Positions 51,221 through 59,667 of a DNA stretch of 64,000 nt are shown piece by piece. Numbering within the stretch: position 1 is the first letter of the stretch; each line of letters opens with the position of its first letter. Origin of the DNA: Schlegelella_A sp038318385 (GTDB taxonomy: Bacteria > Pseudomonadota > Gammaproteobacteria > Burkholderiales > Burkholderiaceae_C); assembly GCA_038318385.1 (NCBI GenBank), contig JBBQCD010000007.1, forward strand, positions 1-64,000, given 5' to 3'. The translations under genes were made by a program, and so were the position numbers. The notes beneath the pieces were generated by a model. The model did not search any database. It was not told where the DNA came from and saw only the letters and a program-made list of their open reading frames with translations.

Positions 51221-52915
51221 ATGACCGGCGCCCAATTCGGCACCTTCCTGCTCGGCCTCGTCGTCGTCGTGATCGTCGTCGCGATCGCGGTCTGGCTGCT
51301 GCACTGGCTCTACTTGCGCAGCTCCAAGGAACGCGCCTTCGTGCGCACCGGCCTCGGCGGCCAGAAGGTGGTGCTCGACGGCGGCGCCTTCGTGCTGCCG
51401 ATCGTGCACGACGTCATCCCCGTGAACATGAACACGCTGCGGCTGGAGGTCTCGCGCGGCCGCGACAAGGCGCTGATCACCAAGGACCGGATGCGGGTCG
51501 ACGTGATCGCCGAGTTCTACGTCCGGGTCGCCGCGGTGCCCGAGGCGGTCGCTGCGGCCGCGCAGACGCTCGGCCTCCGCACGCTCGCCCCCGACCAGCT
51601 GAGAGAGCTGGTCGAAGGAAAGTTCGTCGACGCGCTGCGCACGTCGGCGGCCGAGATGACGATGGAGGAGCTTCACGAGAAGCGCGGCCAGTACGTGAAG
51701 AAGGTGCGCGAGGCGGTGGCCGGCGATCTGACGAAGAACGGCCTGGAGCTCGAGGCCGCGTCGCTGACGCAGCTCGACCAGACCTCGATGGAGTTCTTCA
51801 ACCCGAGCAACGCCTTCGACGCCGAGGGCCTGACGCGCCTCACCGAGCAGATTGAGCATCGCAAGAAGCAGCGCAACGACGTCGAGCAGGACACCCTGGT
51901 CGCCATCCGCAACAAGAACCTCGAGGCCGAGAAGTTCTCGCTCGACATCGACCGCGAGAGCGAATACGCGCGGCTGACGCAGCAGCGCGAGGTCGAGGTC
52001 GCGCGCGCCCGCCAGAAGTCCGAACTTGTCACCGAGCGGGCGATGCGCGAGCAGGACAGCGAGAGCGCGCAGATCACCGCCCGCCAGACGATCGAGGCCG
52101 CGCGCATCCGCTCGGAGCAGTCGATCGAGCAGGAACGCATCAAGAAGGAGCGCACGGTGCAAGGCGCCGAGATCGAGCGTCGCCAGGCGATGGAGCTCGC
52201 TGAGCAGCAGCGCGCCATCGCGGTGGCGCGCGAGAGCAAGTCGCAGAGCGAGGCTCAGGCCGCGGCCGACGAAGCCCGTGCGAAGGCGGTCTCCGCCGAG
52301 GAGAAGGTCTTCACGGCACGCGAGGTCGAGACTGCGGAGCGCAAGAAGGCGATCGAACTGATCGGGGCCGCGCAGCTCGCGGAACGCGAGTCGCTGCGCC
52401 TGACGCACGCCGCGCGCGCCGAGAAGGACGCGAGCGCCGACCGCGGCGCCGCCATCCGCGCCCAGGCCGAGGCCGACGCCGACGCCGACAAGATCCGCTC
52501 GATGGCGATGCGGGTGCGCGCCGAGATCGAAGCCGATGCGCTGCGGATGATGAACGAGTCGCACAACATGCTGACGCCCGAGGCGCGGGCCTCGGCGCTG
52601 CGCATGCGCATCGTCGAGAAGGCCGAGGCCATCATCCGCGAGTCGGTCAAGCCGATGGAACGGATCGAGGGCATCAAGATCCTCCAGGTCGACGGCTTCG
52701 GCGGTTCGGGCCACGTCGGCGGCGGCGGCGGCGAGGGTGGTGGCGGCTTCGCCGACAACATGGTGAATTCGGCATTGCGCTTTCGCGCGCAGGCGCCGAT
52801 GGTCGACCAGCTGCTGCGCGAGATCGGCCTGGACGCCGGCGACATCAACCGCCTGGTCGGCGGCGTCGCGGGCGGGCAGGCAGCGTTGCCCCCGGCCCCG
52901 TCGAAGAAGGACTGA
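51221..52915 (+). CDS. Flotillin/YqiK-like membrane scaffold protein
   Basis: This 564-residue protein has one N-terminal membrane helix (FGTFLLGLVVVVIVVAIAVWLLHWLYL), an SPFH/PHB domain (about 30-220) with YVRVAAVPEAV, and a long coiled coil rich in Ala, Glu and Arg (about 220-490). A Gly-rich stretch (GGSGHVGGGGGEGGGGF) and a short C-terminal domain follow. Flotillins organise membrane microdomains. It follows the PEP-hydrolase gene by 37 bp with a fresh AGGAG site, so co-transcription is likely but the functional link is not obvious. Confidence 0.9.
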   Translation: MTGAQFGTFLLGLVVVVIVVAIAVWLLHWLYLRSSKERAFVRTGLGGQKVVLDGGAFVLPIVHDVIPVNMNTLRLEVSRGRDKALITKDRMRVDVIAEFYVRVAAVPEAVAAAAQTLGLRTLAPDQLRELVEGKFVDALRTSAAEMTMEELHEKRGQYVKKVREAVAGDLTKNGLELEAASLTQLDQTSMEFFNPSNAFDAEGLTRLTEQIEHRKKQRNDVEQDTLVAIRNKNLEAEKFSLDIDRESEYARLTQQREVEVARARQKSELVTERAMREQDSESAQITARQTIEAARIRSEQSIEQERIKKERTVQGAEIERRQAMELAEQQRAIAVARESKSQSEAQAAADEARAKAVSAEEKVFTAREVETAERKKAIELIGAAQLAERESLRLTHAARAEKDASADRGAAIRAQAEADADADKIRSMAMRVRAEIEADALRMMNESHNMLTPEARASALRMRIVEKAEAIIRESVKPMERIEGIKILQVDGFGGSGHVGGGGGEGGGGFADNMVNSALRFRAQAPMVDQLLREIGLDAGDINRLVGGVAGGQAALPPAPSKKD

Positions 52916-52918
52916 GCG

Positions 52919-53359
52919 ATGGTGCGCGTCTACGTCTCGAGCGTCGTCGACGCTCCGGCCGATACCGTGTGGGCGCGCGTGCGCGACTTCAACGGCCTGC
53001 CGCAGTGGCACCCCGGCATTGCCGACAGCCGCATCGAGAACGGTGATGCTGCCGACCGCATCGGCTGTATCCGCCACTTCCACACCCGCGACGGCGGCAT
53101 GATCCGCGAGCGCCTGCTCGCGCTGTCCGACTACGAGTACAGCTGCACCTATTCGATCCTCGAGAGCCCGATGGGCGTCGAGAACTACGTCGCCACCTTG
53201 AAGCTGACGCCGGTGACCGACGGCGCGCGCAGCTTCGTCGAATGGAGCGCCGAGTTCGACTGCGATGCGGGGCGCGAACGCGCGCTGGTCGCGCAGATCG
53301 GCACTGGGGTGTTCCAGGGCGGCCTCGACGCCCTGAAGAGCCACTTCGGGCGGCGCTGA
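52919..53359 (+). CDS. SRPBCC-family lipid/small-molecule-binding protein
   Basis: This 146-residue START/Bet v1-like protein has the fold's pattern VVDAPADTVWARVRDFNGLPQWHPGIADSRIENGDAADRIGCIRHF, a central sheet and a C-terminal helix GVFQGGLDALKSHF. These domains bind hydrophobic ligands in a cavity. The N-terminal domain of the next gene is a paralogue with the same DxVGCVRxF motif, so the pair arose by duplication. It begins three bases after the flotillin stop. Confidence 0.88.
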   Translation: MVRVYVSSVVDAPADTVWARVRDFNGLPQWHPGIADSRIENGDAADRIGCIRHFHTRDGGMIRERLLALSDYEYSCTYSILESPMGVENYVATLKLTPVTDGARSFVEWSAEFDCDAGRERALVAQIGTGVFQGGLDALKSHFGRR

Positions 53360-53366
53360 AACGGCG

Positions 53367-54857
53367 ATGCTGCAGAAGGTCGTCCGCTCGACGGTCATCG
53401 ATGCGCCGCTGGAGCGCGTCTGGGCGGTGCTGCGGGCGTTCAACAGCCACGACCAGTGGCACGATGTCGTCGCGCAGAGCCGCATCGAAGGTGGCGAGCG
53501 CGACGACCGCGTCGGTTGCGTGCGCAGCTTCGAACTCAAGGACGGTAATCGCATCCGCGAGCAGCTGATCGGCCTTTCCGACAGCGACCACACCTCGACC
53601 TACTGCATCGTCGAGGCGACGGTGCCGCTGCAGCGCTACGTGGCGACCGTGACCTTGAAGCCCGTGACGGACGGCGATCGCACGTTCTGGCATTGGGAGT
53701 CGACGTTCGAGACCCCGCCGGGAATGGAGCGCGAGCTGACGCGGATGGTCGCCGAAGGGGTCTACGAGGCCGGCTTCGCGAACCTGCGGCGCTACCTCGA
53801 CGCCGGTGTCGACGGCCGCGGCAGGTCCGAGGGCTCGCGCCAGGCGGCCCTGGCCCCGGCCTTGCCGACGCGGCGCATCGTCGTGCGCCGCTACGGCGGA
53901 CCCGAGGTGCTCGAATCCACGGTCGGCGAGGCCGCGCCGCCGGCGCCGGGCGAAGTCCGCATCCGCCAGCGCGCCATCGGTGTCAACTTCATCGACGTCT
54001 ACCTGCGCCGCGGCTGGATGCCGGCGCTGCTGCCGCTCGGCGGCTCCGGCGGCTCCGACGGCGCCGGCATCGGCATGGAAGCAGCCGGCAGCGTCGTCGA
54101 TGTGGGTCAGGGGACCACCGGCCTCCTGCCCGGCGACCGCGTTGCCTATCTCGGCCCTGTGCCGGGCGCCTACTGCAGCGTGCGCACCGTGCCGGCGGCG
54201 TGGGCGGTGCGCCTGCCGGCTGCAGTCGAAGACGATCTCGCAGCGGCGACCTTGCTCAAGGGCTGTACCGCGGACATGTTGCTGCGCGATGTCGGCCATG
54301 TCGGTCCGGGGACGCGCATCCTCGTCCACGCCGCCGCGGGTGGGCTCGGGGTGTTGCTCTGCAGCTGGGCGGCCAGCCTCGGCGCCGTCGTCGTCGGCAC
54401 GGTCTCGAGCGAGGCCAAGGCGCGCGTGGCGCGTGACCACGGCTGTGCCCACGTCATCGTCACCGCCGACTACCGCTTCGCCGAGGCGGTCGAGCGCGCC
54501 TGCGGCGGTGCCGATGTCATCGTCGACGGACTCGGCGACGCCGCGCGCGACGAGAACCTGGCGGCGCTGGCGCGGCGCGGCCACTGGATCAGCCTCGGCC
54601 AGGCCACCGGTTTCCTGCAACCGCTGTCGCCCGACGCGCTGGTCGGGAAATCGGCCACGTTCTCGCGCCCGGTCGTGTTCGACTACGTGGCCACGCCCGA
54701 GGCCCTGGCGGCGCGTGCGCAGCGACTCTGGGCGGCGCTGGCCAGTGGTGCCTGCAAGGCCCCGCCGGTCGAGCGCTGGACCCTGGACGCTGCCGCCGAC
54801 GTCCATGCGCGGCTCGAGTCGCGCGCTACGATGGGCGCATTGATCCTGTCCACCTGA
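53367..54857 (+). CDS. Fusion of SRPBCC domain and zeta-crystallin-type quinone oxidoreductase
   Basis: This 496-residue protein has an SRPBCC domain (1-145), a short linker (146-170), and an MDR-family NADPH:quinone oxidoreductase (171-496). The MDR part shows RRYGGPEVLESTVGEAAPPAPGEVRIRQRAIGVNFIDVYLRRG, GMEAAGSVVDVGQGTTGLLPGDRVAYLG and the cofactor motif HAAAGGLGVLL. No structural zinc cysteines are seen, as expected for this type. The SRPBCC half is a paralogue of the preceding protein. The fusion suggests that a bound small molecule is handed to the reductase. The frame is continuous through the linker. Confidence 0.9.
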   Translation: MLQKVVRSTVIDAPLERVWAVLRAFNSHDQWHDVVAQSRIEGGERDDRVGCVRSFELKDGNRIREQLIGLSDSDHTSTYCIVEATVPLQRYVATVTLKPVTDGDRTFWHWESTFETPPGMERELTRMVAEGVYEAGFANLRRYLDAGVDGRGRSEGSRQAALAPALPTRRIVVRRYGGPEVLESTVGEAAPPAPGEVRIRQRAIGVNFIDVYLRRGWMPALLPLGGSGGSDGAGIGMEAAGSVVDVGQGTTGLLPGDRVAYLGPVPGAYCSVRTVPAAWAVRLPAAVEDDLAAATLLKGCTADMLLRDVGHVGPGTRILVHAAAGGLGVLLCSWAASLGAVVVGTVSSEAKARVARDHGCAHVIVTADYRFAEAVERACGGADVIVDGLGDAARDENLAALARRGHWISLGQATGFLQPLSPDALVGKSATFSRPVVFDYVATPEALAARAQRLWAALASGACKAPPVERWTLDAAADVHARLESRATMGALILST

Positions 54858-54877
54858 CGCCCGCTCGAGGAGTACCG

Positions 54878-55255
54878 ATGATCCAAGGCATGAACCATTT
54901 CACCATCACCGCGGAAGACCGGGAGGCCACGCTGGGGTTCTATGTCGGCGTCCTCGGCCTGGTCGAAGGTCACCGCCCGGATCTCGGCTTTCCCGGCGCC
55001 TGGCTCTATGCCGGCGGCCCCCAGGCGGTGCTGCACATTTACTGGGACCGGCCGATGCCGGCCGAGCGCACCGGCGTGATCGATCACCTGGCCTTCACCG
55101 CGCGCGACCTGAAGACTGTCAAGGCGCGCTTCGACGAGCGCGGCCTGGCCTACGACCTGCGTCGCCAGGCCGGTGCCGGCACCTGGCAGCTCTTCACCCG
55201 CGACCCGAACGGTGCCAAGGTCGAACTCGACTTCGACCCTTCCGAAAGCGTTTGA
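54878..55255 (+). CDS. VOC-family (glyoxalase-like) protein
   Basis: This 125-residue vicinal oxygen chelate protein has a metal ligand His in GMNHFTITAEDREATLGFYVGVLGL, a second in VLHIYWDRPM, HLAFTARDL (third) and a Glu in VELDF. A single VOC unit this size acts as a dimer. Members are dioxygenases, isomerases or resistance proteins, and the role here is probably in the same catabolic pathway. It ends the rightward run. The 86 bp before the convergent gspB stop hold no further feature. Confidence 0.88.
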   Translation: MIQGMNHFTITAEDREATLGFYVGVLGLVEGHRPDLGFPGAWLYAGGPQAVLHIYWDRPMPAERTGVIDHLAFTARDLKTVKARFDERGLAYDLRRQAGAGTWQLFTRDPNGAKVELDFDPSESV

Positions 55256-55341
55256 CCGGACTCCGGGCGTTCGCGGCGTGAAGGCCGCACCGCCGGCTCG
55301 GCCGGGGTGGCCCTGCCGATGACCGTGCCGCTACCTGCGGC

Positions 55342-56112
55342 CTAGAAGGCGATCTCGTAGAGGTGACCGCGGAACGACAGCACCGCGGCGTGTGGCTTGA
55401 TCTGGCGCAGGACCACTCCTGCGGCGACCGGATCGCCCTCGTGGAGGATCTGGCCGTTCACCATCAGCATCCGGTTGGCGCTGTTGGTCGAGTACGTCGA
55501 GCCGCCGACGACGACGCTCGGCAGTTCGCGACGGACCGCTTCGGGCAGGTCGCGCAAGGGCACGACGCGCTTGTCACCCCCATCGGTCTCGCTCGCGACG
55601 CGCGGTCCCGCCGGGCGCTCGGCCGCGGGCTCGGCCGATGGCGCAGGGCGCGGCGCGGGCGTGACCACGCGGTCGGCGGTGGGCTCGGGAGGCGGCTTGC
55701 GCGCGACCGGCTTGCGAACGGCCTTCGGCGCGCTCTGGACCGGCGCCTCGGCGGCCTGCTGTTTCGAGGACACCGTTGCGGCCGCGGCCGACGGCGGCAT
55801 CGGCGCAGGCAGCGCAGGCGCCGCAGTGACGGCCGGAGTCTGGGCGACGGGCGCGCCGGGCGGCGGGGCTGCGATCGGCAACGGCGCCAGCGCCGGGGTG
55901 AGCGGAACGGTAACCGGGCGCAGGAAATTCCAGGCCACCGCCGCCAGCAGTGCGATCGAGAGTCCGACGATGATCCACAGCGGCAGTCGCGAGCGCGGCG
56001 CCGCCTCGTCGTCGTCGGCCACCGGGCCGAAGTGCTGGGCGTGGATGCTCGGCACGGCGCCGCGGTCGCGTTCGGCGTCGGCGCGTCGGAGGGCATCGAG
56101 GATGTACGACAT
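55342..56112 (-). CDS. gspB: GspB-like general secretion pathway protein
   Basis: This 256-residue protein begins with the GspB signature MSYILDALRRADAERDRGAVP and has one membrane helix (about 43-64, LPLWIIVGLSIALLAAVAW). A long Pro/Ala-rich periplasmic stretch leads to the C-terminal T2SS-B domain (LRDLPEAVRRELPSVVVGG to LSFRGHLYEIAF). With GspA it helps pass or assemble the type II secretion secretin through the cell wall. The genes for the type II machine itself are not in the window. It is 32 bp downstream of gspA. Confidence 0.9.
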   Translation of the reverse strand: MSYILDALRRADAERDRGAVPSIHAQHFGPVADDDEAAPRSRLPLWIIVGLSIALLAAVAWNFLRPVTVPLTPALAPLPIAAPPPGAPVAQTPAVTAAPALPAPMPPSAAAATVSSKQQAAEAPVQSAPKAVRKPVARKPPPEPTADRVVTPAPRPAPSAEPAAERPAGPRVASETDGGDKRVVPLRDLPEAVRRELPSVVVGGSTYSTNSANRMLMVNGQILHEGDPVAAGVVLRQIKPHAAVLSFRGHLYEIAF

Positions 56113-56144
56113 GGAGGCTTTCGGTGCGCAGGCGGCGTGCGGCG

Positions 56145-58112
56145 TCAGGGCCGTTGCAAGGCCAGGGCCGGCTCGTCGACGCCGGTGGCGCGGTTGAGCT
56201 GCATGAAGGTCGTCGGTCCCGCGGTGCCGATCGCCCGGATGCCATGCGCTGCCTGGAAGCGTGCGACCTTGCTGCGCAACGCCGCGTTCATCGTCTGCTT
56301 GCCGCTCGGCGTGGGCTCGCCGGCGAGGCTCGCGAGCTGGGTGGCGAGGTGGTCGACCACCGGGCCGGTTGCGCCTTCCGCGACGGAGCCGGCGTAGCCG
56401 GGAGGCGTGCGCCAGAAGGTCGCGAACTCTCCTTGCCAGAGCTTGGCGAAGGACACCAGCGAGATCGTCTGGCGCACGCCGGCCATCTGCAGCGTTGCTG
56501 TCTGCGCGCCCAGCCCGACGAGGAGGGCGTAGGCGGCGCGGTTGCTGTCGTCGCGCAGGTTGACGATCCCCGGTCGACCCAGCTTGCGCAGGAAGTCGAG
56601 CGTGCTCGGGCCCTTGAAACAGCGCACCTGCTGGCGCTGCGCCGCTTCGCACGGATCGCCGTCATCGACGTCGAGATTCCAGAGCGGCGCGAGCTCCCGC
56701 CAGGCTACCTTCTCGTCGCGGACGACGCCCTTGAATTCGCCCTTGATGTCGGCGGCAGCGAGGAACTTGGCGCCCGGACGCGACGCCGCGGAGGCCGCGG
56801 CCGCGACGGCTTCTTGCCGCGCCGCGTGGGGCACCGCGCCCGACTCGGCCGGGGGGGCGGCGGCCGCCGTCGCGCCCGTGGCGGCGATGGGCGCGGCGCC
56901 CGGGATCGATGCCGCCGCTGCGGGAACCAGCGCCGGCGTTGTCGCCGCGACAGCGGCGGGGGAGCCTGATGCAGCCGCTGCCGTGGATGCGGGGGCAGAT
57001 GCGGATGCGGATACAGGTGTGGAGGCGGGTGCGGATGGGGGCGCGGACGCCGACGCAGACGCAGAGGTGGCCGGCGCCGCGCCCGCTGCCGCCGAGCCCG
57101 GCGCCGACGGGGCGTTCGTCGACGCCCGCCCCGCGACGGTTCCCGCCAGGGTCGCAGGCGTCACGGGTCGGGCGCTCCGATCGACAGACAGCAGGTAGCC
57201 GACATAGACCGATGCCGCGATCACGGCCACCAGGCCCGCGCCGAGCCAGGCCAGGCGGCGCGGTTCGGCGTGCCGGGCGACGGCGGGTTCGGAACGGCCG
57301 AAGACTTCGAGCGCTGCCTTGTCGACGATCTCGCGCCCGATGCGGTGCGTGCCCCGCGCGTAGGCGCCGAGCATCGCCCGATCGCACAGCAGATTGATGC
57401 GCCGCGGAATGCCGCGCGAGAGTTGGTGGATGCGTTCGATCGCCTGGCGGTCGAATGGCATGCCGCGCGTCATTCCGGCGACGGCCAGACGATGGCGGAT
57501 GTACTGCGTCGTCTCGGTGGCGGAAAGCGCCTTCAGGTGGAAGCGGGCGATGACGCGCTGGGCCAGTTGCTCGAGCTCCGGCCGCGCGAGCATCGAGCGC
57601 AACTCGGGCTGCCCGATCAGCACGATCTGCAGCAGCTTGCGCGCGTTCGTCTCCAGGTTTGTCAGCAGGCGCAGTTGCTCGAGGACATCGGCCGAGAGCA
57701 TCTGGGCCTCGTCGATGATGAGGACGTTGTTCTGGCCGACCGCGTGGGTCTTCAGCAGGAAGTCGTTCAGCGGGTCGAGGTAGTCCTTGACCGTCGCTGG
57801 CCCGGGGCCTTGTGGCTCGTAGGCGATGCCGAACTCGTCGCAGACCGACTTCAGCAGCTCGTTGACGGTCAGCTTCGGGTTGAAGATGTAGGCGACGTTG
57901 GTGCGCTTGGGAATCTGCTCGAGGAAGCAGCGGCACACGGTGGTCTTGCCGGCACCGATCTCGCCGCTCAGCAGCACGAAGCCGCCACCCCCGTTGAGGC
58001 CGTAGAGCAGGTGCGCAAGCGCTTCGCGATGGCGCCGGCTCATGAAGAGGTAGCGCGGATCGGGGGCGATCGAAAACGGCTCCTGCTTCAGCCCGAAGAA
58101 TTGCGCGTACAT
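56145..58112 (-). CDS. gspA: GspA/ExeA-like AAA ATPase with peptidoglycan-binding domain
   Basis: This 655-residue inner-membrane protein has an AAA+ ATPase (1-270) with Walker A GEIGAGKT (50-57), Walker B NVLIIDEAQML (129-138) and IGQPELRSML as sensor. A membrane helix lies at about 288-309. A roughly 120-residue Ala/Ser/Pro linker leads to a periplasmic part ending in a peptidoglycan-binding motif (LRSKVARFQAAHGIRAIGTAGPTTFMQLN). It pairs with GspB to open the cell wall for secretin assembly. The start MYAQFFGLKQEPFSIAPDPRYLF (58112) is conserved; the longer frame is not coding. Confidence 0.94.
   Translation of the reverse strand: MYAQFFGLKQEPFSIAPDPRYLFMSRRHREALAHLLYGLNGGGGFVLLSGEIGAGKTTVCRCFLEQIPKRTNVAYIFNPKLTVNELLKSVCDEFGIAYEPQGPGPATVKDYLDPLNDFLLKTHAVGQNNVLIIDEAQMLSADVLEQLRLLTNLETNARKLLQIVLIGQPELRSMLARPELEQLAQRVIARFHLKALSATETTQYIRHRLAVAGMTRGMPFDRQAIERIHQLSRGIPRRINLLCDRAMLGAYARGTHRIGREIVDKAALEVFGRSEPAVARHAEPRRLAWLGAGLVAVIAASVYVGYLLSVDRSARPVTPATLAGTVAGRASTNAPSAPGSAAAGAAPATSASASASAPPSAPASTPVSASASAPASTAAAASGSPAAVAATTPALVPAAAASIPGAAPIAATGATAAAAPPAESGAVPHAARQEAVAAAASAASRPGAKFLAAADIKGEFKGVVRDEKVAWRELAPLWNLDVDDGDPCEAAQRQQVRCFKGPSTLDFLRKLGRPGIVNLRDDSNRAAYALLVGLGAQTATLQMAGVRQTISLVSFAKLWQGEFATFWRTPPGYAGSVAEGATGPVVDHLATQLASLAGEPTPSGKQTMNAALRSKVARFQAAHGIRAIGTAGPTTFMQLNRATGVDEPALALQRP
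56850..57110. repeat. Low-complexity region coding the GspA Ala/Ser/Pro linker
   Basis: The DNA is built from short GCG/GCA/GAC-type triplets (for example gcggatgcggatacaggtg), encoding ASASASAPPSAPAS-like protein. Such tracts expand and contract by slippage, so linker length may vary between strains. It is not a CRISPR array: there is no constant repeat or unique spacer. Confidence 0.6.
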
Positions 58113-58147
58113 GTGCAAAGGATATGTCCCGGCGGTTGCGGCGATGA

Positions 58148-58172
58148 TTCGCATGCAACAAGCGCATGCGAA
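58148..58172. promoter_or_regulatory. Perfect inverted repeat between gspA and DUF2917
   Basis: TTCGCATGC (58148-58156) and GCATGCGAA (58164-58172) are exact reverse complements separated by 7 bp. It lies 36 bp upstream of gspA and 121 bp upstream of the divergent DUF2917 gene. There is no T-tract beside it, so it looks like an operator rather than a terminator. Confidence 0.5.
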
Positions 58173-58292
58173 AGATGCCAAATGATCGTTTGAAGCGGGA
58201 CGCCAAAGCCCCAATACTCTGCTTCGTGACCCCGTCGAAGTTGCCGCGGAACGGTCGTTCTCGGATGCATGGGGAGCATGGAAGGAATCGTG

Positions 58293-58622
58293 ATGATGAA
58301 CGCTTCGATCTCGACCGCCAGGATCATCCTCGCCCGTGGTGAACTGCTGAGCCTGCAAGGCGCCCGGGGCGCCCGCATCGTCAACCACCGCGGCATCGTC
58401 TGGATCACTCAGGACGGCGACCGGCGCGACGTCGTGCTGAAAGACGGCGAGTCGTTCGAACTCGACCGCGACACACCCGTCATCGTGCAGGCCTTCGAAT
58501 GCTCGACCGTGAAGCTGTCCGAGCCGCCCACGAAGCGGGCGCGGATACCGCTGCACGGCGTCGTCGACTGGCTGAGCGGACTGCGTCCGGTCACCCTGCG
58601 CCTCGGACCGGCCTGGGCCTGA
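58293..58622 (+). CDS. DUF2917 domain protein
   Basis: This 109-residue protein matches DUF2917: LARGELLSLQGARGARIVNHRGIVWITQDGDRRDVVLKDGESFELDRDTPVIVQAFECSTVKL. The family forms a small cupin-like beta barrel common in betaproteobacteria and has no known function. The start at 58293 is chosen because AAGGAA lies 5 bp upstream; ATGs at 58269, 58278 and 58296 are alternatives. It is divergent from gspA with the inverted repeat between them. Confidence 0.88.
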   Translation: MMNASISTARIILARGELLSLQGARGARIVNHRGIVWITQDGDRRDVVLKDGESFELDRDTPVIVQAFECSTVKLSEPPTKRARIPLHGVVDWLSGLRPVTLRLGPAWA

Positions 58623-58815
58623 CGCGGGCCGGACTGTCCGTCTCGTCCCGAAGTCGCAGCGTGGCGCAGACGATGCCTGACCCGTCGGCAACGCTGTGGC
58701 GCATGCGGGCAGGGCCGGACCCGATGTGCGCCGCCGGCTCGCTCTGCCAGAATCTTTTCGAATCGGGCGTCTGCGCGGTCCTGCGCGTCGCCACGATCGA
58801 TGGAGCGGCAGCGCG

Positions 58816-59646
58816 ATGGACGTCCGGCAGCACCTTGACGAACTCGATACGCAGGGCTACACGGTCATTCCCGATTTTCTCGACGCGGATGCGCTGCGGC
58901 GTGTGCGGGAGGGCCTCGCGCCGCATCTCGGCAGCCACTCGGGGCGCAACAACTTCGAGGGCACGCACACCGAGCGTGTCTACACCCTCGTCGGCCGCGG
59001 CGCCTGCTTCGAGCAGATCGTCGAAGACGCGCGCGTTTTCGCGCTGCTCGACCGGCTGCTCGCGCCGGGCTACCTGCTGACCGCGAGCCAGGCGATCTGC
59101 ATCCATCCGGGCGAGACAGCGCAGCCGATCCATTACGACGACTCGTTCTACCCGGTGCCGCGGCCGCGACCGTCGATCAGCTTCAGCACCATCGTCGCGG
59201 TCGACCCTTTCACTGCGGTCAACGGCGGCACCGAGGTCATCCCCGGCAGCCATCGCTGGAGCGACGCGCTGATCGCCGGCGGGTACGACGGCCGCGACGC
59301 CCATGCGGCGATGCCGGCGACGCTCGAGCGGGCGCTGGTGCCGATGGAGTTGCCCGCTGGCGCGTGCCTCTTCTTCCACGGAACGCTGATGCATCGTGGC
59401 GGCGCCAACCGCAGTTCGGCGCCGCGTCTGGCGTTCTCGAACCAGTACTGCGAGCCGTGGGCCCGGACGCAGGAGAATTTCTACCTCGGCGTGCCGCCGG
59501 CGCTGGTCGCCGCCATGTCGCCGCGCCTGCAGGTTCTTCTCGGCTACGAGATCATGCCGCCGTTCATGGGTCACGTGACCGCGTCGCATCCCACCAAGGT
59601 GTTGCGTCCGGGCTATGTCAACGCGGTCGCCGCGGGGCGGCGCTGA
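58816..59646 (+). CDS. Phytanoyl-CoA dioxygenase (PhyH) family protein
   Basis: This 276-residue Fe(II)/2-oxoglutarate oxygenase has the iron ligands H and D in QPIHYDDSFYPVPRP and the distal His in FFHGTLMHRGGANRS, followed by the Arg for 2-oxoglutarate (SSAPRLAFSNQY). The start MDVRQHLDELDTQGYTVIPDFLDADAL (58816) is typical for the family. It precedes an acyl-CoA synthetase with a 21-bp gap, so the pair may activate and hydroxylate an acyl substrate. The region 58623-58815 holds no gene. Confidence 0.9.
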   Translation: MDVRQHLDELDTQGYTVIPDFLDADALRRVREGLAPHLGSHSGRNNFEGTHTERVYTLVGRGACFEQIVEDARVFALLDRLLAPGYLLTASQAICIHPGETAQPIHYDDSFYPVPRPRPSISFSTIVAVDPFTAVNGGTEVIPGSHRWSDALIAGGYDGRDAHAAMPATLERALVPMELPAGACLFFHGTLMHRGGANRSSAPRLAFSNQYCEPWARTQENFYLGVPPALVAAMSPRLQVLLGYEIMPPFMGHVTASHPTKVLRPGYVNAVAAGRR

Positions 59647-59667
59647 GCCAACGCCAAGGAGAATTCC

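Noticed and set aside
56850..57110. Possible CRISPR-like or tandem repeat array
   Set aside because: The repetition is only short triplet-type low complexity inside the gspA linker codons. There are no constant repeats or spacers.
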